DNA of 64,000 nt from Enterobacter sp. CC120223-11. Its GTDB lineage: Bacteria > Pseudomonadota > Gammaproteobacteria > Enterobacterales > Enterobacteriaceae. Shown here one piece after another: positions 31,941 through 41,880 of this stretch. The notes below the pieces were generated by a model that searched no databases, was not told where the DNA came from, and was given only the letters and a program-made list of their open reading frames with translations. The number at the start of each line of letters is the position of its first letter. Within the stretch, counting starts at the first letter, position 1. The stretch spans positions 310,001 through 374,000 of the forward strand of contig NZ_OBEF01000001.1 of assembly GCF_900215375.1 (NCBI RefSeq), in the 5' to 3' direction. The position numbers and the translations under genes were made by a program.

Positions 31941-31966
31941 GTAAAAGCCCCACAAGGGGCTTACTT
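31939..31966 (+). terminator. bidirectional terminator
   Basis: AAGTAAAAGCCCC-ACAA-GGGGCTTACTT straddles the stop region of the TOPRIM gene and faces the minus-strand 49-aa gene. Confidence 0.7.
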
Positions 31967-32003
31967 AACTTCCACCGACCATAATTAATAATACTTGCAT
32001 GAG

Positions 32004-32153
32004 TTATCCCAATGGTACTTGAATCACAACAATTCCAAAGATAGTCAGTACAGGCACGATAATCCAATTATAAAAAATGATGTTACCATCTGGTGCAGTA
32101 CCATTCAGCATTATCTCACTCGTAATTTCACCATAGTGTTCTGCAAAATTCAT
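32004..32153 (-). CDS. 49-aa single-pass membrane protein
   Basis: Small ORF with a good ribosome site (AAGGG, about 6 nt before the ATG). Sequence begins MNFAEHYGEITSEIM and has one strongly hydrophobic segment, roughly residues 26-48 (IFYNWIIVPVLTIFGIVVIQ), ending VPLG. It lies among phage tail-gene remnants, where small hydrophobic proteins are common. No function recognised. Confidence 0.5.
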   Translation of the reverse strand: MNFAEHYGEITSEIMLNGTAPDGNIIFYNWIIVPVLTIFGIVVIQVPLG

Positions 32154-32241
32154 ATTATCCCTTTTTTATAACAAACCATCCCTGTATACCTGCAAGAACA
32201 AGTCTTGCCCCCTTCTCTGCCTCTGAGTACGGGGAATACGG

Positions 32242-32633
32242 TTAATGAAGTACTGGTACGTTCAATAATCCTGTATATTTTTTATGATTCGTAAACTGGA
32301 TTAGCTCACCAACTGCCATTGAATTACTATTGGTAGTGATTACCCTCCTACCCTTTGAAGCGATTGACTGGATTGTTAATTCCCCACTCTGTACTCCTTT
32401 GTAAGTACCATCAATCCGAGAGAGAAAGTAAAGGATTCACCCTGAGAATACTGAGCCAGAAAGTTTTGAACCTCTCCTAAACTGGAAGGATTGAAACTTA
32501 ACTGAAACTGAATCTCATAGTATTGAATCCCCGTACTTCCCATGATAAGTTGACCTGTCCATGTTTGATTTGAGTAAACAGGCTCAGTACTTTTAATCTG
32601 GAAATTTGTTATTTGATTTGAAAAGGATGCCAT
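32242..32633 (-). pseudogene. phage tail-associated protein, frameshifted
   Basis: The first 73 or so codons (MASFSNQITNFQIKSTEPVY ...) read normally from 32633, then the frame ends early at 32376. In the next frame the protein continues directly as SRIDGTYKGVQSGELTIQS ... GELIQFTNHKKYTGL to a stop at 32242. The shift lies in a CT-repeat (TCTCTCTC on the minus strand, about 32419-32427), a natural slippage site. The IQFTNHKK string resembles phage tail proteins encoded beside the tape measure; exact role unclear. Confidence 0.65.
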
Positions 32634-32634
32634 T

Positions 32635-33207
32635 TTGATATTTCGAATATTTTCTTTTTTTATTTATTTAAAAACCTCTTTTCTTTATTTTTTTAGGAGG
32701 CTTGATTGGCAGGCCGCATCGGTTATAGTTGCTATGATTTTGTTTGGAGCACAAATAGGCTATAACACATATGATAAATGGAAGGAAAGTTCAGATAATG
32801 CTTTCAAAATGCGTGTAATATTATTAAGCGAAATAAACAACAACCTTATGGCTCTTGCAACTGGAGGCGATGATTCTCAGGTATTAGGAACTTACGAAAT
32901 TTGTATTCCTTTACCCGCCGGAGATACAGAGGCTATTAAAAGAGTAGCAATCGCCGTTTCCTATTTACATGATGAAGTATATTTTTCACAATTAGAAAAG
33001 CTAGCATCACTTCCTAAAAAAGAAGTAGATGCGATAGTGAAGAGTTATTATTCATTATCAAGATTGCGTACCCTTTCTACGCAACTTGAGTTCAATATCA
33101 ACTATTCACCGTCTAAGGTTAAATTAATGAGAGATGAATATTACAATCTTTATAGTTTAACAAGCTCTCTATCTAACTATTTGGCTCATCACACTGAAAA
33201 TCCCTAA
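32635..33207 (+). CDS. membrane-anchored hypothetical protein
   Basis: 190 aa, AT-rich, probably starting at the TTG 32635 with AGGA upstream, since the frame has no early ATG. Residues 1-22 are very hydrophobic and aromatic and a second hydrophobic segment follows (ASVIVAMILFGAQIGYNTY, about 27-45); the rest is a soluble, charged helical domain (MRVILLSEINNNLMALATGG, SYLHDEVYFSQLEKLASLPK). I do not recognise the family. It runs opposite to the tail genes, so it was probably an accessory 'moron' of the prophage. Confidence 0.55.
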   Translation: MIFRIFSFFIYLKTSFLYFFRRLDWQAASVIVAMILFGAQIGYNTYDKWKESSDNAFKMRVILLSEINNNLMALATGGDDSQVLGTYEICIPLPAGDTEAIKRVAIAVSYLHDEVYFSQLEKLASLPKKEVDAIVKSYYSLSRLRTLSTQLEFNINYSPSKVKLMRDEYYNLYSLTSSLSNYLAHHTENP

Positions 33208-33217
33208 TTTGAATTTC

Positions 33218-33470
33218 TTAAGTATTACGTCTCTGACTGCTTGTCACGACTTGAGTAACGCTATTAGCGTGTTTCTTCAACATCTCATTGAATTTCTTAT
33301 CATCACCGGCAACGTCTCCCTGAATGATTAAGGGAGCGGTCACGGTGATATCACCAACAGTACTACAGTCTTTGTCCTGACCATCAATGAACTTAGTCAG
33401 CTTATTGTTAGCTTCTGGCTGTACTACACGCTCACCAGCTTTCAGTACAAACTCTGACCTGCCCCCAGGA
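33218..33470 (-). pseudogene. 3' end of a phage tail tape-measure protein gene
   Basis: About 82 codons in one open frame ending at 33218: NPGGRSEFVLKAGERVVQPE, then LTKFIDGQDKD, TVTAPLIIQGDVAGDDKKF and NEMLKKHANSVTQVV. The glycine-rich 'GERVVQPE' and 'PLIIQGDV' strings are typical of the C-terminus of tail tape-measure proteins. The upstream 90 percent of the gene is missing; homology stops about 25 bp before the left end of the IS911-like element. Confidence 0.7.
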
Positions 33471-33504
33471 TTAGATTAGGCATAGAAAAGTCCCCCTGAA
33501 GTGG

Positions 33505-34677
<1,173 letters not shown>

Positions 34678-34749
34678 TGGTACACCTGTGTTGTTCTGAG
34701 GTGAGCATATCACCTCTGTTCAGGTGGCCAAATTCAGTAAACCACTTCA

Positions 34750-36095
34750 CTTCTTCTTTACATAATGATGATAACTCTTCTCGCAAACTGTCGAGCACTG
34801 AAATATCGTTGCCAGTATCTTCCATCATTAGTTTGTGAAAATCGATATTCTTCACACATTCAAATATGTTCTTTTCAATTCTGATGTACTGGATTAATTT
34901 TGCATCGTAGTCTTTTCTTTCTTCCCGATTTTGGCAAGTCACATACTTTGTTCTAACGTGATTATAGTGAATCGCTATATTACCTCCACAATTCCCGCAC
35001 TTAAGGATATTGGGGAATAAATTTGTTATGTAATCATCTTGTGCAATAGTTATATCCTTTCGAATGTGATTAGCAACCCCATCCATTGATAGCTTTTGAT
35101 TTACACGCTCGAGAATTAAGTTATCAATAATCTTTTGTGTTACAACTTTCTTATCACGTAAAACCCTGAGTACATTTACAGTACTCTACCCCTTAGGTAA
35201 ACGTTTAACGATAGCATCTGAGCTAAATCCACTTTCATATAGCTGGAAGACCTTTTGCACCACGTCAGATTCAAGTAACAGGTCTTCTGCTGGTTTCTTC
35301 TTTTCCAGCATCACACGATCTATCATACAATTAGCCGTGAGGAACAAATCATCATCAATGACCCTCGGATAAACATTATAAATAATTTCATCGTGATAAC
35401 ACTTATGATCACCTAATAAACGGCGGTCTCTTACCAGCCTTGAAACAGTAACCATTTGCCAATTTGGGTCGCCAATGCGTTTAACAATCTCACCGGTAGT
35501 TAGTCCATCTCTATACCACTCCAAGCATCTGATAATCAGATCTGCTTTTTCTTGAATCACTTGATACCTGTTATCAAAATTCTTCAACCACATAGGCATT
35601 TTGCTTGAGATCATTGTACCGTTCTGTACAGCTTCAATGATTTTCCTATCCCAAGCAGCTTTTGCGCGCACCGACTTCATTAGCGACTCGTTGTGAGAAC
35701 GCATCTGTATCAGTTCCATGATAAGTTTTGAATGAGGATCATCTTTCCGTAACACAGCACTGGCAGAAAGATCGTGAACCTCGATCCCACAGTTCACGAT
35801 GAACCTTATGGTATCTTCTGCCCAACTGGAACGGCGGCTAATACGGTCGAGTGCATACCCATGAGTGCGTCACCTTAGCCGTACTTGCGGTTCTGCACAT
35901 CTTGCAAAAATATCCCAAGTTGTAACCCCGATGATATATTGGAGTTTTCAAACAAACCAACCCCACCATCCTGAATGAATATCCTGCCATTGTCGAATAA
36001 CACGAAATTTATATCTAAATAACCTTACAGTACTGAACGCTAGTCATCCAGACTGCCGCCCCCTTCGATTTGCTGAATGCTTGATACTCGCTCAT
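34750..36095 (-). pseudogene. serine recombinase / integrase of island 1, degenerate
   Basis: Site-specific recombinase of the serine family. Pieces on the minus strand: GLQLGIFLQDVQNRKYG near 35890-35940, GYALDRISRRSSWAEDTI near 35840 in another frame, then the recombinase domain (ADLIIRCLEWYRDGLTTGEI), interrupted by an in-frame amber at 35186-35188, and a zinc ribbon (LKCGNCGGN ... VTCQNREE) with a coiled coil. The C-terminus is cut at the IS911-like element. The catalytic N-terminal serine region is not recognisable. An ATG at 36095 (MSEYQAFSKSKG) may be the original start. It was probably the enzyme that inserted the island. Confidence 0.75.
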
Positions 36096-36174
36096 AACAT
36101 ATATGACGGAGCAAAATTTTTATCCCGTTGAAGAACTACGCTAAAAGTATTAAATCAAAATGTTCACATAGTAT

Positions 36175-36185
36175 ACGAAAGGACG
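36175..36185 (+). repeat. right direct repeat / possible attR core of island 1
   Basis: ACGAAAGGACG, identical to 29806-29816; the AAGGA within it now serves as the ribosome-binding site for yeaG at 36193. Confidence 0.5.
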
Positions 36186-36192
36186 GCATGCC

Positions 36193-38127
36193 ATGAATAT
36201 ATTCGATCACTATCGCCAGCGTTATGAAGCTGCCAAGGACGAAGAGTTCACACTGCAGGAATTTCTTGCCATCTGTAAACAAGATCGCAGTGCCTATGCC
36301 AATGCGGCAGAACGACTGTTAATGGCTATTGGTGAGCCAGTCATGGTCGATACTGCCCATGAGCCACGGCTGTCCCGTCTATTTTCGAACCGGGTGGTCG
36401 CACGCTACCCGGCATTTGAAGAGTTCTACGGTATGGAGGACGCCATCGAGCAGATCGTCGCCTACCTGAAGCACGCCGCGCAGGGTCTGGAAGAGAAGAA
36501 ACAGATCCTCTATCTGCTGGGTCCGGTGGGCGGGGGTAAATCGTCTCTGGCTGAGCGTCTGAAAGCGCTGATGCAGCGCGTTCCTATTTATATGTTGAGC
36601 GCCAACGGTGAACGCAGCCCGGTGAACGACCATCCGCTGTGCCTGTTCAACCCGCAGGAAGACGCGCAGATTCTCGAGAAAGAGTACGGTATTCCTAACC
36701 GCTACCTCGGTACCATTATGTCGCCGTGGGCCGCGAAGCGCCTGCACGAGTTTGGCGGCGACATCACCAAATTCCGCGTGGTGAAGGTGTGGCCATCCAT
36801 TCTGGCGCAAATCGCCATCGCCAAAACGGAACCCGGCGATGAGAACAACCAGGATATCTCGGCGCTGGTCGGTAAAGTCGACATTCGCAAACTGGAAAAC
36901 CACGCGCAGAACGATCCGGACGCTTACGGCTACTCCGGCGCGCTGTGCCGCGCCAACCAGGGCGTGATGGAATTTGTCGAGATGTTCAAGGCGCCAATCA
37001 AAGTGCTGCATCCGCTGCTGACGGCCACTCAGGAAGGTAACTATAACGGCACCGAAGGCATCTCTGCCCTGCCGTTCAACGGCATCATCCTGGCGCACTC
37101 CAACGAATCGGAATGGGTCACTTTCCGCAACAATAAGAACAATGAGGCGTTCCTTGACCGTGTGTACATCGTCAAAGTGCCTTATTGCCTGCGGATCTCC
37201 GAAGAGATCAAAATTTACGAAAAACTGCTTAACCACAGTGAGCTGACCCACGCGCCTTGCGCCCCGGGCACGCTGGAGACCCTGGCTCGCTTCTCGATTC
37301 TGTCGCGCCTGAAAGAGCCTGAAAACTCGAGCATCTACTCGAAAATGCGCGTGTACGACGGTGAAAGCCTGAAGGACACCGACCCGAAAGCGAAATCCTA
37401 TCAGGAGTACCGCGACTACTCGGGCGTGGACGAAGGGATGAACGGGCTCTCTACCCGCTTTGCGTTCAAAATTCTGTCCCGCGTGTTTAACTTCGACCAT
37501 ATCGAAGTGGCGGCGAACCCGGTACATCTGTTCTACGTCCTCGAACAGCAGATTGAGCGCGAGCAGTTCCCGCAGGAGCAGTCTGAACGCTATCTGGAGT
37601 TCCTGAAAGGCTATCTGATCCCGAAATACGCCGAGTTTATCGGCAAAGAGATCCAGACCGCCTACCTTGAATCCTACTCCGAATACGGACAGAACATTTT
37701 CGACCGTTATGTCACCTATGCGGACTTCTGGATCCAGGATCAGGAGTACCGCGACCCGGATACCGGCCAGCTGTTTGACCGTGAATCCCTGAACGCGGAG
37801 CTGGAAAAAATTGAGAAGCCTGCCGGGATCAGCAACCCGAAAGACTTCCGTAACGAAATCGTCAACTTTGTGCTGCGCGCCAGGGCGAACAACAGCGGAC
37901 GTAACCCGAACTGGACCAGCTACGAAAAACTTCGCACGGTTATTGAGAAGAAAATGTTCTCCAATACCGAGGAGCTGCTGCCGGTGATTTCGTTCAACGC
38001 CAAAACCTCAACCGACGAGCAGAAAAAACACGACGATTTTGTCGACCGCATGATGGAGAAAGGCTATACCCGCAAACAGGTTCGCCTGCTGTGCGAATGG
38101 TATCTGCGCGTGCGTAAATCGTCATAA
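36193..38127 (+). CDS. yeaG: PrkA-type serine protein kinase YeaG
   Basis: 644-aa protein, same length as E. coli YeaG, which is a Ser/Thr kinase linked to nitrogen starvation and stationary-phase survival. It has an AAA+-like P-loop LLGPVGGGKSSLAERL (about residues 108-123) and the C-terminal PrkA kinase region. The coding sequence starts normally (MNIFDHYRQRYEAAKDEE) and shows no lesion. Its upstream DNA has been replaced by island 1, so its native sigma-54 promoter is now 6.4 kb away. Followed by yeaH. Confidence 0.96.
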   Translation: MNIFDHYRQRYEAAKDEEFTLQEFLAICKQDRSAYANAAERLLMAIGEPVMVDTAHEPRLSRLFSNRVVARYPAFEEFYGMEDAIEQIVAYLKHAAQGLEEKKQILYLLGPVGGGKSSLAERLKALMQRVPIYMLSANGERSPVNDHPLCLFNPQEDAQILEKEYGIPNRYLGTIMSPWAAKRLHEFGGDITKFRVVKVWPSILAQIAIAKTEPGDENNQDISALVGKVDIRKLENHAQNDPDAYGYSGALCRANQGVMEFVEMFKAPIKVLHPLLTATQEGNYNGTEGISALPFNGIILAHSNESEWVTFRNNKNNEAFLDRVYIVKVPYCLRISEEIKIYEKLLNHSELTHAPCAPGTLETLARFSILSRLKEPENSSIYSKMRVYDGESLKDTDPKAKSYQEYRDYSGVDEGMNGLSTRFAFKILSRVFNFDHIEVAANPVHLFYVLEQQIEREQFPQEQSERYLEFLKGYLIPKYAEFIGKEIQTAYLESYSEYGQNIFDRYVTYADFWIQDQEYRDPDTGQLFDRESLNAELEKIEKPAGISNPKDFRNEIVNFVLRARANNSGRNPNWTSYEKLRTVIEKKMFSNTEELLPVISFNAKTSTDEQKKHDDFVDRMMEKGYTRKQVRLLCEWYLRVRKSS

Positions 38128-38133
38128 CGCCAC

Positions 38134-38200
38134 GGCCCGGTTTACCGGGCCAACAACGACAAGATTCCGTAGGCCGGATAAGCGTACGCGCCATCCGGCA
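38134..38200 (+). repeat. REP units between yeaG and yeaH
   Basis: GGCCCGGTTTACCGGGCC hairpin (38134-38151) and a REP palindrome AGGCCGGATAAGC...GCCATCCGGCA (38171-38200). Such a BIME often tunes the ratio of two co-transcribed genes. Confidence 0.75.
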
Positions 38201-38213
38201 CTATCGGCACTGA

Positions 38214-39518
<1,305 letters not shown>

Positions 39519-39524
39519 AACCCG

Positions 39525-39553
39525 GTCAGCCAGAGCCTTCTGGCTGACTTTTT
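39525..39553 (+). terminator. intrinsic terminator of yeaGH
   Basis: GTCAGCCAG-AGCCTT-CTGGCTGAC followed by TTTTTCC, six bases after the yeaH stop. Confidence 0.88.
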
Positions 39554-39627
39554 CCCCGACAGACCCGCTTGCTCCCCTGGACCGGAAAGGACTATGCTGA
39601 CTGCCTGATTTTTTAACCGGAGTCACC

Positions 39628-40137
39628 ATGTCTGACATCTCTTCCCGCAATATCCACCAGCATCTGCTCGACATTCTCACTACCGAGCAAGCCCGCTTTC
39701 GGGTGATGGAGCATGAAGCCATCGGCAAATGTGAAGCCGTCTCGGACATTCGCGGCACTGACCTTGGGCAAGGCGCGAAAGCGCTGGTGTGCAAAGTGAA
39801 AGGCAACGACGTGAAGCAGCACGTGCTGGCGATTCTTGCGGCAGATCAGCAGGCAGATTTATCGCGCCTTGCCTCGCACCTCGGCGGTCTGAAGGCGTCG
39901 CTGGCAAGCCCGGCGGAGGTGGATGCCCTCACCGCCTGCGTATTCGGCGCGATCCCTCCGTTCAGCTTCCATCCTTCACTGAAACTGGTGGCCGACCCGC
40001 TGCTGTTCGAGCGTTTCGACGAAATTGCCTTCAATGCGGGTCTGCTGGAAAAATCCATTGTGATGGACACGCAGGATTACCTGCGCATCGCTCAGCCAGA
40101 GCTGGTCGCGTTTCGTCGCGAGCCTGCAGCGGAGTAA
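39628..40137 (+). CDS. yeaK: YbaK/ProX-type aminoacyl-tRNA deacylase YeaK
   Basis: 169-aa trans-editing domain protein that, in E. coli, removes mischarged amino acids such as Ser from tRNA. The YbaK core with its conserved lysine is visible in GAKALVCKVKGNDVKQHVLA, then LSRLASHLGG and FGAIPPFSFHPSLKLVADP. In E. coli two diguanylate cyclase genes (yeaI, yeaJ) separate yeaH from yeaK; they are missing here. Followed by the small gene yoaI on the other strand. Confidence 0.93.
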   Translation: MSDISSRNIHQHLLDILTTEQARFRVMEHEAIGKCEAVSDIRGTDLGQGAKALVCKVKGNDVKQHVLAILAADQQADLSRLASHLGGLKASLASPAEVDALTACVFGAIPPFSFHPSLKLVADPLLFERFDEIAFNAGLLEKSIVMDTQDYLRIAQPELVAFRREPAAE

Positions 40138-40145
40138 TCGCCACG

Positions 40146-40241
40146 CTAGTGGCATCTTTCCAGTAAAAGGACAGATGCCACCAACAGCACGCCCACGGTG
40201 CAGAACGCGAACAGGATAATCAGCGTTTCAGCCATCATCAT
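40146..40241 (-). CDS. yoaI: small membrane protein YoaI
   Basis: A 31-codon minus-strand ORF just after yeaK: ATG triplet start (40241, 40238 or 40235) behind GAGGGGA, reading MAETLIILFAFCTVGVLLVA then SVLLLERCH. It matches E. coli YoaI in position (yeaK-yoaI-yeaL) and in its single transmembrane helix ending LLxER. Function unknown; the E. coli gene is phosphate-regulated. Confidence 0.7.
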   Translation of the reverse strand: MMMAETLIILFAFCTVGVLLVASVLLLERCH

Positions 40242-40331
40242 TCCCCTCTCCGACGAACATTTACCGCGTTATACCGCCGATTAATGACACAGTGATGACA
40301 GCCCCGGCACGCTTTCTCACTCCCCTCAAAC

Positions 40332-40343
40332 TGAAACGTTTCA
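40332..40343 (+). promoter_or_regulatory. LacI-family-type operator
   Basis: TGAAACGTTTCA is a perfect 12-bp palindrome with a central CG, the form typical of LacI/GalR-family operators, about 190 bp upstream of the sugar transporter gene. No such regulator gene is adjacent. The remainder of the 40242-40532 gap contains no gene. Confidence 0.55.
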
Positions 40344-40532
40344 CGCCTGAGAAAGGCGCGGCAGGCTTATCTGATGACGACCTGTAGCATTCACGCCAAT
40401 ATTGTTACCGGTATCACGAAAAAGACTTTCCGTAACGCCATTGCCAAATCTCGCAATTGTTAACCATTTGTAATTGATTGAATCTCACTGCTGCTCCCCG
40501 CTAATTAACCTGACACCCCCAAGGTGGAAATA

Positions 40533-41867
40533 ATGAGTGAGACGATCACCCGTAAAGAAAAGATCAGCTACGGACTCGGCGATATGGCCAGCCATATTGG
40601 TCTTGATAACGTCATTATTTTTCTGACGTTTTACTATACCGACGTTGTAGGTTTACCGGCGGCCTTTGTCGGCACGCTGTTTTTACTGGCGCGCACCGCG
40701 GATGCCATTATCGACCCGGCTATGGGATACCTTGCTGACCGAACAGAGACGCGCTGGGGGAAATTCCGCCCGTGGATGCTCTGGCTGGCGCTGCCCTTTG
40801 GCGCAAGCTGCCTGCTGACCTACGCCGTGCCAGAATCGCTGGAACTGCATGGCAAAATGGTCTTCGCCGCACTCAGCTATACCCTGATGATGCTGATGTA
40901 TACCGCCATTAATATTCCTTATTGTTCAATGGGTGCCGTGATAACGCCCGATAACGAGGCCCGTATTTCCCTGCAATCCTGGCGCTTTTTCCTCGCCACC
41001 CTGGGCGGGGCTTTATCCACATTCTTTATGATGCCTTTGGCGGAGTTTCTCGGCGGTGCAGATAAACTTCTGGGTTATCGTTGGGCGATGGGAATAATGG
41101 CCAGCATTGCCGTCATTATGTTCTGGATCTGCTTCGCCAATACCCGCGAACGTATTAAAGCCCCTGCCACCCATAACAATTATCTCGCCGAATTACGTGA
41201 TTTGCTGCGCAACGATCAATGGCGCGTGGTATCCGTGCTGGTATTAACCAATATTGGATTTGGGGTTATTCGCCTCGGCGCAATGATGTATTTCGTGACC
41301 TACTACCTTGGCAGCGCCAGCTATTTTATGTGGATGCTCGGCGCCCATATTCTCGGCAAAGCGGCGGGGAGCGCCCTCGCGAAGCGTCTGACCCGCCGTG
41401 CAGGCAAGGTACAGATGTTTGGCTACTGCGCGGTGCTGGCAGGCGTGTTCAGTATCGCCCTGTTCTTCGCCCCGAGGTCGGTATTCCTGCTGGTTCCCCT
41501 GACGTTTGTCATTTCAACGCTCTATCAGGCCACCACCACGCTGATGTGGGTGATGATGGCCGACGTTGCTGATTACGCCGAATGGAAACAGGGCAAGCGC
41601 ATGGACGGCGTTATTTTCTCCACCTTCCTCGCCGTTCTCAAACTGGGCATGGCCATCGGCGGCGCCATTGTTGGCTGGACGCTAGGCTTTAGCGGCTACG
41701 TGGCGAATGCCCCCGAACAAACCTCCACCGCGATGTACTGCATCATCGCCCTGTTTACCGTCATTCCGGGTCTGCTGTCGCTTTGCGCCTTCGCCACGCT
41801 GCGCTGGTACAAACTCGACGACAGTACCATGAAATCCATCAATCTTGCCCGACACAGCGTGTCATAA
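40533..41867 (+). CDS. GPH-family glycoside:cation symporter (YicJ-like)
   Basis: 444-aa membrane transporter of the glycoside-pentoside-hexuronide family (MFS-related, about 12 helices). Motifs include KISYGLGDMASHIGLDN at the N-terminus, the loop DPAMGYLADRTETRWGKFRPW and MMADVADYAEWKQGKRMDGV, diagnostic for this family. Start at 40533 (MSETITRKEK) behind AAGGTGG. It is 13 bp upstream of a GH31 gene, the same pairing as yicJ-yicI in E. coli, so it probably imports an alpha-xyloside or related oligosaccharide. K-12 has no such pair at this locus. Confidence 0.88.
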   Translation: MSETITRKEKISYGLGDMASHIGLDNVIIFLTFYYTDVVGLPAAFVGTLFLLARTADAIIDPAMGYLADRTETRWGKFRPWMLWLALPFGASCLLTYAVPESLELHGKMVFAALSYTLMMLMYTAINIPYCSMGAVITPDNEARISLQSWRFFLATLGGALSTFFMMPLAEFLGGADKLLGYRWAMGIMASIAVIMFWICFANTRERIKAPATHNNYLAELRDLLRNDQWRVVSVLVLTNIGFGVIRLGAMMYFVTYYLGSASYFMWMLGAHILGKAAGSALAKRLTRRAGKVQMFGYCAVLAGVFSIALFFAPRSVFLLVPLTFVISTLYQATTTLMWVMMADVADYAEWKQGKRMDGVIFSTFLAVLKLGMAIGGAIVGWTLGFSGYVANAPEQTSTAMYCIIALFTVIPGLLSLCAFATLRWYKLDDSTMKSINLARHSVS

Positions 41868-41880
41868 AAGGAACCCCTCC

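Noticed and set aside
36379..37527. 382-codon open frame antisense to yeaG
   Set aside because: Complement of the conserved YeaG frame; no recognisable domain.
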